44,589 nt of DNA, from NCBI GenBank assembly GCA_002414865.1, contig DIAQ01000047.1, positions 2,952 to 47,540 of the forward strand, written 5' to 3'. The DNA comes from a candidate division Hyd24-12 bacterium UBA5074 (GTDB taxonomy: Bacteria > Fermentibacterota > Fermentibacteria > Fermentibacterales > Fermentibacteraceae). Made by a program: the position numbers and the translations under genes. A model generated the notes under the pieces. That model was not told the DNA's origin. It worked only from the letters and a program-made list of their open reading frames with translations, and searched no databases. This document shows, in pieces, positions 25,380 to 32,708 of the stretch (positions are counted from its first letter, which is position 1; each line of letters begins with the position of its first letter).

Positions 25380-25661
25380 CTAGTCGCGGTCGTGGCGCCT
25401 CATCGGCGGGCGTTCCTTCTCCTGCGAGAAGTCCACGCGGACGGCCCTGCCATCGATGTTCGCGCCGTTCATGGCATCCTTGGCCACAGCGGCCTCCTCC
25501 TCGGTGGCGAAGGTCACGAAGCCGAAGCCTCGAGAGCGGCCCGTCTCCTTGTCCAGTACGACCCGGGCCTCGCGGACCTGGCCGTGCTGGGAGAAGGCCT
25601 CCTTCAGGGTCACATCAGTGGTGGCCCATGCCAGACCGCCTACAAACAGCTTGTTGCCCAT
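25380..25661 (-). CDS. RRM-family RNA-binding protein
   Basis: A 93-residue single RNA-recognition-motif protein. RNP2 is LFVGGL (residues 5-10) and RNP1 is RGFGFVTF (44-51), both canonical with the aromatic residues that stack on RNA. A basic, disordered tail (RPPMRRHDRD) follows. It resembles the cold-inducible Rbp proteins of cyanobacteria and other bacteria. The start is fixed by GGGAGG nine bases upstream of ATG. A leader of about 265 bases with two hairpins precedes it, which suggests post-transcriptional control. Confidence 0.93.
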   Translation of the reverse strand: MGNKLFVGGLAWATTDVTLKEAFSQHGQVREARVVLDKETGRSRGFGFVTFATEEEAAVAKDAMNGANIDGRAVRVDFSQEKERPPMRRHDRD

Positions 25662-25931
25662 CGACACCAACCTCCCGGGGATGCCCATCCCCTGAGCGTT
25701 CGGCGGCCAGAGCCGCCCTTCCTTCCCCTGGACGGCGGGCGAGAACTGGCCTGTAAGTCCGCAAGCTCCGGCTCTTGTTGAAAGCACGAATGCACTTCGA
25801 GCGGTGAAGGGCAGCAAACGCAGATCAGCAAGACGCAGCAGGGAATTGTAACCAGGCTCTCTTTCCCGAACTCGCACGGAATACCTTCCAGGGCCTACTC
25901 CAGCCGGGGTCGAAACCCCTGACGCTTTTAT
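25662..25931 (-). promoter_or_regulatory. long 5' leader of the RRM gene with two hairpins
   Basis: This gap of more than 300 bases up to the next gene holds no credible coding sequence. Two perfect hairpins are visible: GGCGGC-loop-GCCGCC (25702-25717) and GGGGAT-GCCC-ATCCCC (25677-25692). The second abuts the Shine-Dalgarno CCTCCC (plus-strand reading, 25671-25676). A GGGGTCGAAACCCC inverted repeat lies at 25907-25920. Such leaders are known for cold-shock genes; here temperature or autoregulation is only an inference. Confidence 0.45.
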
Positions 25932-25960
25932 ATTGTCGTCCATCCCGGCCTGGAAGTCAA
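25932..25960 (-). promoter_or_regulatory. candidate promoter of the RRM gene
   Basis: On the minus strand TTGACT (25960-25955) is followed after exactly 17 bases by GACAAT (25937-25932), matching 5 of 6 and 4 of 6 consensus positions. A TATATT on the plus strand at 25929-25934 could serve the divergent gene at 26007. Confidence 0.4.
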
Positions 25961-26006
25961 GAGGGCCGCGCATCGCCCGGACTCGAGCATCGAAGGGAGA
26001 GCATTC

Positions 26007-26471
26007 ATGGATGACCGCCCGGATGTGGAGGAGGCCCTCGCCCTGCTCGAGAGGAAGAGGGTCCTCGTCCTCGCCACGGTGGACGGCGCAAGGCCAGCCA
26101 TGCGGCCCATGACCATCCTCAGGCACGAGGGCTCGTTCTACACCCTCACCTCCAGCGGATCGCCCAAGATCTCACAGATCAGGCTGGATCCCCGGTGCCA
26201 GCTCTTCACGATCCTGTCGGAAGGGGGGAACTCGGGCTTCATAAGGATGGATGTGCATGCGCTGGAGATCCAGGATCCGGTGATGAAGAGGGTTCTCTAC
26301 GGGCTCGCCCCATATGCGCCTCAGTACTGGAGCGGCCCCGACGATCCGGGCTTCTGCCTCCTCAGGCTCGACCCCTCGGGGATGGATGTGATGATGCCCG
26401 GCGACGAGTGCTGCCGGAGGGTCGATCTCGGCGGGCAGGGCGTCGAGGGCGGCAATCCGAACCCCGTTTGA
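26007..26471 (+). CDS. pyridoxamine 5'-phosphate oxidase-like FMN-binding protein
   Basis: A 154-residue split-barrel flavoprotein. The N-terminal region shows the family pattern: ALLERKRVLVLATVDGARPAMRPMTIL, then GSFYTLTSSGSPKISQIRLDPRCQLF, which forms the first strands and the FMN phosphate contact region. True PdxH enzymes are longer (about 210) and carry C-terminal substrate residues not seen here, so this is a general stress/F420- or FMN-type member rather than PdxH. Specific reaction unknown. It stands alone and divergent from the RRM gene; ribosome site AAGGGAGAG. Confidence 0.8.
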   Translation: MDDRPDVEEALALLERKRVLVLATVDGARPAMRPMTILRHEGSFYTLTSSGSPKISQIRLDPRCQLFTILSEGGNSGFIRMDVHALEIQDPVMKRVLYGLAPYAPQYWSGPDDPGFCLLRLDPSGMDVMMPGDECCRRVDLGGQGVEGGNPNPV

Positions 26472-26604
26472 ACTCCATGCTGCATATGGTATCCCGCTGC
26501 TGGCCGAATCCATGGAACCGTTGACGCGAAGCGGAGTTCCTGCAAGTGTACCTTGACTGGTCCAGAGATCGGTCCGGTTCGTACGCCTCGAAAGGGAGGT
26601 TGCC

Positions 26605-28146
26605 TTGAAGCTGTTGTGCAGTATTCTTATACTCGCGGCCACCTCGTATGCTGCTGTGTCGAGCCCATCCGACGCAGCCAGGCTTGTCTACGACGAGTTG
26701 CTGCAGGGAAGCGTTGTGGGCAAGGAAGTCCTTGCCTGGCCGGCTGATCTCGCACAGGGCATGCTGGTGGAATCCTGGCACGAGAGCGTCCCGGTCCCGT
26801 TCGACGGCTATCTCGTCCTCGTCGACGACATGGCTCTCGCGAACTGGGAGCACCCGTGCCGCTGGGTCTTCGTCTCCGCTTCCGGCGACATGAGGACCGT
26901 GGGAATGTTCACCCCTCCCACAGGCATCGACAAGATGCTCGTGGAATTCTCCGACCTGCCGGTGAGCACCCCCGCCGACGGGCAGGACATACTCGACTGG
27001 TTCACCCCGAATCCCCGCTCGACGAACGATCCCGCCCACACCTACTGCTGGATCATCTCCGGCGGCTATGACCAGGGCAACAACCACATCCGTTATTACG
27101 GCGACGTGCAGTTCCTCTATCTCACCCTCACCGACGACTACGGATTCACCGACGACCACATAACCGTCTGCTTCGCCGACGGGACCAACCCCGCGGTCGA
27201 CAACTCCAGCGGCGGCAACTCCAATCCGGACTTCGACAGTGACGGGGACACGGATATCGATTTCGACGCCACCATGGCCGGCGTGACCTCGGGCTTCAAC
27301 CAGATCGCCGCCAACGTGGGCAGTGACGATCACCTGTACCTCTTCACCACCGATCACGGCGGAGCCGGCAAGGGCGGGCAGGATCTGCCTCCCGAGGTCA
27401 TCCTGAACCTCTGGGCGGCCGGCAGCCTGAACGATGACCAGATGAAGACCTGGCTCGACGCCATCCCCTCGATGTCCACCCACGTGGCGATGGAGCAGTG
27501 CTACTCCGGCGGCTTCCTCGGCGAATGCGTCCCCGGCGCCCAGCCCAGGACGTTCGCCTCTGCCGCCAACGGCTACGAGTCCTCCTGGGCCGGGAACACC
27601 TATCCCCAGTACGACGAGTGGGCCTACTGGTGGATCGGCGCCATGCACGGATCGGTGCCGGCGGGCGGCTCCTCCCCCGCCGGTGCCCTCCCCGGCAATC
27701 CCGATACGAACGGTGACAGCTACGTGAGCATGGGTGAGGCCGCAGCCGCCGCCCTGGCGTGGGACGCCTACGCTTCGAGCGGTCAGGAACACCCCCAGTA
27801 CGACGACTCCCCCACCAGCTGCGGGGACCTCTACTACCTGGGCGGGCCGATCCCCGCCTCGATAGTCGAAGACGGAGGCCTCGTACCGTTCACCGGCAAC
27901 CTGTCCGCCATGGCCAATCCGTTCTTCGGGTCGGCCGAGTTCAGGTTCACCCTCGCGGGCTCCGGCCACGCCGAGCTCTCGATAATGGACATGGCCGGTC
28001 GGAGGGTTGCCACGCTGGTCGACGGCTTCGTCGAGTCCGGCGAGCACACGGTCGCCTGGGATGGCGCATCCATGCCGGCAGGCGTCTATGTCGTGAGGTT
28101 CTCCGCGCAGGGCGCCGTCGAGACGCTCCGCGTGGTCAAGTTCTAG
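26605..28146 (+). CDS. secreted C13/caspase-like cysteine peptidase with C-terminal FlgD-like sorting domain
   Basis: A 513-residue secreted protein. A signal peptide (LLCSILILAATSYAAVSS) is followed by a region with the C13 (legumain) pattern: a WIISGGYDQGNNHIRYY strand, His251 in LFTTDHGGAG and Cys299 in AMEQCYSGGF, the likely catalytic dyad. Between them is a DSDGDTDID acidic loop; later DTNGDSYVSMGE fits the EF-hand calcium loop exactly in spacing. The last ~85 residues (AELSIMDMAGRRVATL, then GEHTVAWDGASMPAGVYVVRF) form a FlgD/type IX-like C-terminal domain. TTG start with AAGGGAGGT before it. A 133-base gap precedes it. Confidence 0.82.
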   Translation: MKLLCSILILAATSYAAVSSPSDAARLVYDELLQGSVVGKEVLAWPADLAQGMLVESWHESVPVPFDGYLVLVDDMALANWEHPCRWVFVSASGDMRTVGMFTPPTGIDKMLVEFSDLPVSTPADGQDILDWFTPNPRSTNDPAHTYCWIISGGYDQGNNHIRYYGDVQFLYLTLTDDYGFTDDHITVCFADGTNPAVDNSSGGNSNPDFDSDGDTDIDFDATMAGVTSGFNQIAANVGSDDHLYLFTTDHGGAGKGGQDLPPEVILNLWAAGSLNDDQMKTWLDAIPSMSTHVAMEQCYSGGFLGECVPGAQPRTFASAANGYESSWAGNTYPQYDEWAYWWIGAMHGSVPAGGSSPAGALPGNPDTNGDSYVSMGEAAAAALAWDAYASSGQEHPQYDDSPTSCGDLYYLGGPIPASIVEDGGLVPFTGNLSAMANPFFGSAEFRFTLAGSGHAELSIMDMAGRRVATLVDGFVESGEHTVAWDGASMPAGVYVVRFSAQGAVETLRVVKF

Positions 28147-28166
28147 CTCCCGGAAACCGGGCGACG

Positions 28167-28192
28167 GGGGGCGGGTCGAAAGGCCCGCCCCC
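28167..28192 (+). terminator. terminator of the peptidase gene
   Basis: An 11-bp stem from GGGGCGGG plus TC closing a GAAA tetraloop, paired with GG plus CCCGCCCC, followed by TTTA. It lies 20 bases after the stop codon. Confidence 0.75.
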
Positions 28193-28299
28193 TTTACTGT
28201 CCACGGGACGGTCCCTTCGCACCCGGCCTCCCTGCCGCGTCGAGCATCTCTCGCGATCCAGAGGACTTCGGAGCAGGCTTTCTATAATGGAAAGCAATA

Positions 28300-28328
28300 T
28301 TGACATTTTAGGAAGCTGATTTTACATT
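28300..28328 (+). promoter_or_regulatory. sigma-70 promoter of the DUF4097/DUF2089 operon
   Basis: TTGACA (28300-28305) and TACATT (28323-28328) are separated by 17 bases in the most AT-rich stretch of this region. A TATAAT at 28283-28288 lies just upstream without a good -35. The start codon is 37 bases beyond the -10. Confidence 0.65.
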
Positions 28329-28365
28329 CCTTTGGCCGGGTTGGTATCGGCTGGAAGGACTGGAA

Positions 28366-29292
28366 ATGGAAGAAGAACGCAAGGAGATACTCAGGATGCT
28401 CTCGGAGGGCATCATCGATGTCGATGGTGCCGAGAGGCTGCTCAAGGCTCTCGGGGAGAGGGACGAGAGAACCGCTCAGAGAGAGCGGCACCAGCGCTTC
28501 GAGAGGCATGTCGGAGCGGGCGCCCAGGCCGGGGTCTTCGCGTCCATCGCGGAGGCCATGTCGGGAATAGGTCCGGCAGTCAGGGATGCTGTCTCCGGGG
28601 CCATGAGCGACATGCCGGGCTCCTCAGACGACCCGGCGGGCGAAAACCTGCCCGAGCTGCACAGCGATGACGGCTCGTACGAGATCCCGACAGGGTCATC
28701 GCTCATAATCCGCAGCGCCGGCCGGAAGAGGCATGGCTCGGTGTCCGTGAAGGGCGTCGAAGGCCGGTCGCTCGTCGTGAGCTGCGACGGAGATGCCAGG
28801 CTCTACGGGGCCGGCGACAGCTACAGGCTCGTGTGGAGGCAGGGAGATCTGGAGGTCGGCGTGCCCGTGTCGGTCGCATCTCTGGATATCTCCATCAGCG
28901 GCGGGGATATCTCTGTCGAGGACGTCGGAGCGGACGCGAGGATCAGGACGATGGGGGGCGACCTCGAACTCCTCGGCGCCAGAGCGCACTTCGAAGCGCG
29001 CACGATGGGAGGGGACCTGATGATCAGGCTCGGACCCGGCTGGGTCTCCGACTCGGAAGCGGTCACGATGGGGGGCGACATCAGGGTCGAGCTGCCCGAA
29101 GCTCTCAAGGCATCCATCCAGGCCTCCACGATGGGCGGGGACATCAAGGCCGATCCCGGGCTGGGCGAGCTCCGCGTGCTCGCGAGGATACCCGGCGGGA
29201 AGGCCGTGCTCGATGCCGGAGGGGTCGGTGGGGCCTCTCTGACCGTGCGCACCATGGGAGGGGATATCCACCTCCGGAAGGCCCGGAGATGA
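28366..29292 (+). CDS. DUF4097-type beta-repeat protein with SHOCT-like N-terminus
   Basis: A 308-residue protein. The N-terminus EEERKEILRMLSEGIIDVDGAERLLKAL is a SHOCT-like helical hairpin. A low-complexity linker follows, and from about residue 105 a DUF4097 right-handed beta-repeat, with the motif TMGGD[LI] five times plus one SGGDI. No signal peptide or membrane helix is evident, so it is probably cytoplasmic. It is translationally coupled to the DUF2089 gene (ATGA). In other bacteria such proteins are linked with envelope-stress regulation (YvlB/LiaX type); the molecular role here is not known. Confidence 0.8.
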   Translation: MEEERKEILRMLSEGIIDVDGAERLLKALGERDERTAQRERHQRFERHVGAGAQAGVFASIAEAMSGIGPAVRDAVSGAMSDMPGSSDDPAGENLPELHSDDGSYEIPTGSSLIIRSAGRKRHGSVSVKGVEGRSLVVSCDGDARLYGAGDSYRLVWRQGDLEVGVPVSVASLDISISGGDISVEDVGADARIRTMGGDLELLGARAHFEARTMGGDLMIRLGPGWVSDSEAVTMGGDIRVELPEALKASIQASTMGGDIKADPGLGELRVLARIPGGKAVLDAGGVGGASLTVRTMGGDIHLRKARR

Positions 29293-29651
29293 GCGGATCT
29301 CAGATGCCACCGAGGTGCCCGTCCTGCGGAGGGGCGCTGGCGATAACGCGTCTCTGCTGCCCGGCGTGCGGCGCAGAGGTCAGCGGCGATTTCGACATGT
29401 GCCCGGTGTGCCGGCTCGAGAGCGGGCACAGGAAGATGCTGGAGCTCTTCCTGCATGCGCGCGGCAACCTGAGGGAGGTGCAGCGTGCCCTGGGGGTCTC
29501 CTACCCCACCGCCAGGCAGCGGGTTGAAGAGTTGTTCCGCGGGCTGGGCGGCGAGACGGCCGCGGCCGATCCGCTCGCTGTGCTGAGAAGGCTCCGCGCC
29601 GGGGAGATAGGTGTCGATGCCGCGGAGAAGCTCCTGAAGGGGGACTCCTGA
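29289..29651 (+). CDS. DUF2089 family zinc-ribbon / helix-turn-helix protein
   Basis: A 120-residue protein with a zinc-ribbon (CPSCGG, CCPACGAE, CPVC) and a predicted helix-turn-helix (FLHARGNLREVQRALGVSYPTARQRVEELF), which is the DUF2089 architecture. The C-terminus LAVLRRLRAGEIGVDAAEKLLKGD has the same pattern as the N-terminus of the partner DUF4097 protein. A transcription regulator role is likely from the fold. It overlaps the previous gene by 4 bases. Confidence 0.85.
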   Translation: MSGSQMPPRCPSCGGALAITRLCCPACGAEVSGDFDMCPVCRLESGHRKMLELFLHARGNLREVQRALGVSYPTARQRVEELFRGLGGETAAADPLAVLRRLRAGEIGVDAAEKLLKGDS

Positions 29652-29663
29652 GGGGTGACGCCA

Positions 29664-29689
29664 GGGGGCGGCTCTTCGGGGCCGTCCTC
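29664..29689. terminator. hairpin between convergent genes
   Basis: A stem of up to 11 pairs (three of them G-T) around a TTCG tetraloop: GGGCGGC-TC-TTCG-GG-GCCGTCC. It lies between the DUF2089 gene and the convergent thioredoxin-like gene. Confidence 0.55.
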
Positions 29690-29690
29690 C

Positions 29691-30137
29691 TCAGTTCACA
29701 TCGGCTAGAATGGCACAGAGCTCGGAGGAGTACTGGCCCACGGAAGGCGGGAGGCCGACTATCCTGTCGATCTCGGTGCCGTCGGCGCGGGCTATCACCA
29801 CGCAGGGCGTCGTAGTGACGCCATAGCGCTCCGCAATCGGGAGGCCATCGACCGAGCGGGCCTCCACACGGAGCAGGACGAAGCTGCCGAGGGACGAGAC
29901 GATCTCGGGCGATGTGAAGTAATCCTGCGACAGCGTTCTGCAGGGGCTGCAGGAGTTCTCGCATATCGCTATGAGCAGGGGCTTCCCCGCAGAATCCGCC
30001 GCGGCGCTGGCTGCGGCGAAGTCATCCTGGAACCAGCGCAGCTCGCAACCGGCATCTCCGGGGGAGATGCTCTCGCCGCTTCCATAGGCGATCAACAGCA
30101 GACCTGTGGCGACGACCAGCACTGCGAGCTGCTTCAT
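29691..30137 (-). CDS. secreted thioredoxin-like protein
   Basis: A 148-residue thioredoxin-fold protein with an N-terminal signal or anchor (LAVLVVATGLLLIAYGSG). The redox motif is CSPC at 63-66 in CENSCSPCRTL, and the cis-proline loop is GVTTTPCVV. It probably acts in the periplasm on disulfides or as a reductase. A strong GGAGGAAGA site precedes the ATG. Cys31 and Cys59 are extra cysteines. It is divergent from the Nudix gene. Confidence 0.85.
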   Translation of the reverse strand: MKQLAVLVVATGLLLIAYGSGESISPGDAGCELRWFQDDFAAASAAADSAGKPLLIAICENSCSPCRTLSQDYFTSPEIVSSLGSFVLLRVEARSVDGLPIAERYGVTTTPCVVIARADGTEIDRIVGLPPSVGQYSSELCAILADVN

Positions 30138-30249
30138 TCTTCCTCCGCCGGGGTCCCGGCAAGGGTTTCGCTGTTTTAGCCGCAAAGATGCGACAAAAGT
30201 ATATACCAGCGCAAGCCCTGCAGTTCCCCGCCTGCTACCGGAGGCCCGG
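30138..30249. promoter_or_regulatory. divergent intergenic region with AT-rich patch
   Basis: A 112-base gap between the thioredoxin-like gene (-) and the Nudix gene (+). A palindromic GTATATAC at 30199-30206 could be a -10 for either direction, but no matching -35 is clear. Confidence 0.35.
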
Positions 30250-30678
30250 ATGAGACCTGTCACTCCCCAGTTGACGGTGGATGCGGTCATCGAGCTAGAG
30301 GACGGGCGGATCGTCCTTGTCGACAGGAAGTTCTACCCGTCGGGCTGGGCCCTTCCCGGCGGCTTCGTCGACCCTGGCGAGTCCCTGGCTTCGGCCGTGC
30401 GCAGAGAGGCCCGCGAGGAGACGGGGCTGGTCATCCGCGCCCTCGAGCTCTTCTGGGTCTACTCGATGCCCTGGAGGGATCCCAGAGGAGACACGGTAAG
30501 TCTGGTCTATGCCTGCAGCGCATCTGGAGAGCCCCTCGGGGGGGATGACGCAGCGGCGGCAAGAGGCTTTCCCGCGGACTGCCTTCCCTTCGACCGCATG
30601 GCCTTCGACCACGCGAAGATCCTGAGGCAATACCTGCGCTGGAGGGAGACAGGCGAGCGACCCTCCGTGGAGGAGTAG
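30250..30678 (+). CDS. Nudix hydrolase
   Basis: A 142-residue Nudix enzyme with a complete box GGFVDPGESLASAVRREAREETGL (G-x5-E-x7-REUXEEXGU). It hydrolyses a nucleoside diphosphate linked to another moiety; the family resembles ADP-ribose/MutT-type proteins, and the preceding GRIVLVDRKFYPSGWALPG is typical of ADP-ribose pyrophosphatases. Substrate cannot be fixed. The start ATG at 30250 follows CCGGAGGCCCGG. It ends 24 bases before a strong terminator. Confidence 0.92.
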   Translation: MRPVTPQLTVDAVIELEDGRIVLVDRKFYPSGWALPGGFVDPGESLASAVRREAREETGLVIRALELFWVYSMPWRDPRGDTVSLVYACSASGEPLGGDDAAAARGFPADCLPFDRMAFDHAKILRQYLRWRETGERPSVEE

Positions 30679-30702
30679 GCAGCCGGAGATGATGCCGGAA
30701 AT

Positions 30703-30732
30703 GGAACAGGCCGCCCTGAGGCGGCCTGTTCC
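30703..30732. terminator. bidirectional intrinsic terminator
   Basis: A perfect 13-bp stem GGAACAGGCCGCC / GGCGGCCTGTTCC with a CTGA loop, followed by TTAT on plus. It lies between the Nudix gene and the convergent OmpA-family gene. Confidence 0.8.
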
Positions 30733-30752
30733 TTATGTAGTCGCTGCCGGTC

Positions 30753-32630
30753 CTAGAGGACCCTGAACTCTATCCTGCGGTTCTGCGCCTTGCCCTCGGG
30801 CGTGCTGTTCGACGCCACGGGGGTGGTCTCCCCGTATCCACGGGTGCTCAGCATCGATGAAGGAACACCCCTCTGCACGAGATACGCCCTCACGCTCTCG
30901 GCGCGGCGCTCGCTGAGGCCCTGGTTCATCGACTCGCCACCGTCGGAGTCTGTATGACCTCCGATCTCGACCCTTGCGCCGGTATTGGCCTTCAGGAGGT
31001 CTGCTATGCCGTCGAGGACGGGATAGGATTCGGTCTTGAGAGTGGCGCTGCCCGAATCGAAGTAGATGTTGGCGAAGCTCATGACCTGACCCTGGACCAG
31101 CGCCTTGCGCAGCTGGAAGTCGAGCGATGCGCCCTGGCCTCCCGTCACGACCGCGGTGAGCGTCGAGGGAGCGTGACCGGCGGCCTCGGCCTTGACCACC
31201 CAGGATCCGGCCGGAACTTCCATCGAGAAGGAACCGCTCGTGGTGCTGGCGGTCAGGCCCACATCCGGGATCGTGATCGTGGCCTGAAGCGGATCGCCGG
31301 TGTCGAAGTCCGAAACGGACCCGGTGAGGGTTCCTCCGGCCGGAGTCGCCGCGGCCAGCCTGAAGTCGGCGGGGACGGTCGCTCCGGCAGAGAGCGAGAT
31401 GGTCGCGGAGATGGGGATGTAGCCCTCGGCCTCCGCCCTCGCCTCGATCGTGCCTGACCGGAGCACCGCGGTGTAGCGGCCCTCGGCGTCTGTCGCCACA
31501 GGCGTCGCGGAGTTGCCGGGGAAGGATATGGTCGCGGCCACCGGATTGCCCGTGGCAGCATCGGTCACAGTGCCCCGAAGTGTTCCGGAACCGGGAGCGC
31601 TGGTCAGCATGGAAGAGTCGAATCCAAGAGCCAGGAGCAGGCCCCAGTTGCCCGGGAGGCCGCCCGGGAGAGGGGGCTCGCCGGTCTCCCAGGGATCGGA
31701 CTCGGTCCTGTCGAATGCCGAGAAGCCGATCTGGGCGGCGAGGTCGAGATAGGCTCCGTTCGACTTGTCGAGGAGCCTCATCCCGCCCATGAGGGTCATC
31801 GGCATGGAATATGCCGAGCCGCCTCTGGAGATGAAGGTCCTCATCCAGTACTCGGCGAAGAAGACGGCCAGATCGGTCGGATAATCGCCCGAGAGGCCGA
31901 ACTCGATCGCATTGTCGCGCTGCTTGATCGAACCGAGGACCGGATCCTCGTACTCGAGGCCGTAGGAGCAGAAGCCCAAGTTCATCGAAGCCTCGCCGTA
32001 GCGGGGGTCGACGGCGGTCAGGAGCCCGTAGAGCCCGAAACCCAGGCTCCCGGTGCCCACGAGCGGGCGCCTGAGCTGCATCATCAGGTCCCCGGCGCCC
32101 CAGTAGCCGTCGTAGTCGGCGGCCGTGTCGGGGACGGCATCACCGAGCGGGGCCGACACGAAGGCCGCGCCGCCGGTTGTGAGCCAGTCCTTGAGCGGGT
32201 AGCTGTACTTGCCTGCGAGAGTGACGTCGCTGAAGTCCCAGACGGCGTCCACGAGTCCGATGTGGGAACCTCGCGGAAAGACCTGGTCGTAGGCGTACGC
32301 CGAAGCCTGGGCCCTGACGGAGAGGGCTGCCTCGAAATTCATGGGGAGGCCGATGCCGAATTCGATGACGGCGTCGGCCATGTGTTCGTGGTCGGTAATG
32401 GCGAGGGTGGTGTCGATGTCGGGGTCGTACCAGGGGGCGAATCTGACCGAGTCTTCGACCGCGGCTGTCTGATAGAGGAGGGAGACCCCGGTCGCATAGG
32501 TCCATTCACCCGGCGTGCGCGCGTCTATCACGTGGTAGAGGCCGCGCAGCCCAAGGGCTCCGGGGGCGGCTGCCGCCATGCCGGCGAGGAGCAGGCAGGA
32601 CAGCGGGATTAACAGCATGCCAGTACGCAT
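30753..32630 (-). CDS. OmpA-family protein with carboxypeptidase-regulatory-like repeats (copy 2)
   Basis: A 625-residue outer-membrane protein. Signal peptide LLIPLSCLLLAGMAAA is followed by a beta-barrel-like region to about residue 345 (alternating aromatic and small residues, YATGVSLLYQT and similar). Two CarboxypepD_reg-like Ig domains follow (TLRGTVTDAATGNPVAATIS; TLTGSVSDFDTGDPLQATIT), and the OmpA peptidoglycan-binding domain closes it (VEIGGHTDSDGG, then GKAQNRRIEFRVL), with the Asp and Arg that hold diaminopimelate. It is paralogous to the upstream gene. It probably links the outer membrane to the wall. Confidence 0.9.
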   Translation of the reverse strand: MRTGMLLIPLSCLLLAGMAAAAPGALGLRGLYHVIDARTPGEWTYATGVSLLYQTAAVEDSVRFAPWYDPDIDTTLAITDHEHMADAVIEFGIGLPMNFEAALSVRAQASAYAYDQVFPRGSHIGLVDAVWDFSDVTLAGKYSYPLKDWLTTGGAAFVSAPLGDAVPDTAADYDGYWGAGDLMMQLRRPLVGTGSLGFGLYGLLTAVDPRYGEASMNLGFCSYGLEYEDPVLGSIKQRDNAIEFGLSGDYPTDLAVFFAEYWMRTFISRGGSAYSMPMTLMGGMRLLDKSNGAYLDLAAQIGFSAFDRTESDPWETGEPPLPGGLPGNWGLLLALGFDSSMLTSAPGSGTLRGTVTDAATGNPVAATISFPGNSATPVATDAEGRYTAVLRSGTIEARAEAEGYIPISATISLSAGATVPADFRLAAATPAGGTLTGSVSDFDTGDPLQATITIPDVGLTASTTSGSFSMEVPAGSWVVKAEAAGHAPSTLTAVVTGGQGASLDFQLRKALVQGQVMSFANIYFDSGSATLKTESYPVLDGIADLLKANTGARVEIGGHTDSDGGESMNQGLSERRAESVRAYLVQRGVPSSMLSTRGYGETTPVASNSTPEGKAQNRRIEFRVL

Positions 32631-32669
32631 TCAGCCTCCGAAAGTCCTCCGGGACCACCCCGGAACGAA

Positions 32670-32697
32670 GAGGGGGCGGGCATCCGCCCGCCCCCTC
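32670..32697 (-). terminator. terminator between the two OmpA-family genes
   Basis: A 12-bp stem GAGGGGGCGGGC / GCCCGCCCCCTC with an ATCC loop, just after the stop of the upstream OmpA-family gene on the minus strand and followed there by TTCGTT. Confidence 0.75.
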
Positions 32698-32708
32698 TCC
32701 AGGGCCCT

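Noticed and set aside
25907..25920. GGGGTCGAAACCCC looks like a tRNA T-arm
   Set aside because: The loop has 6 bases instead of 7 on either strand, and no anticodon arm, acceptor stem or CCA could be matched around it.
26521..26558. TTGACG and TTGACT as -35 boxes for the C13-like peptidase
   Set aside because: Neither has an acceptable -10 at 16 to 18 bases.
28283..28288. TATAAT as the -10 of the DUF4097 promoter
   Set aside because: No -35 at 16-18 bases upstream; the TTGACA-17-TACATT pair just downstream is better.
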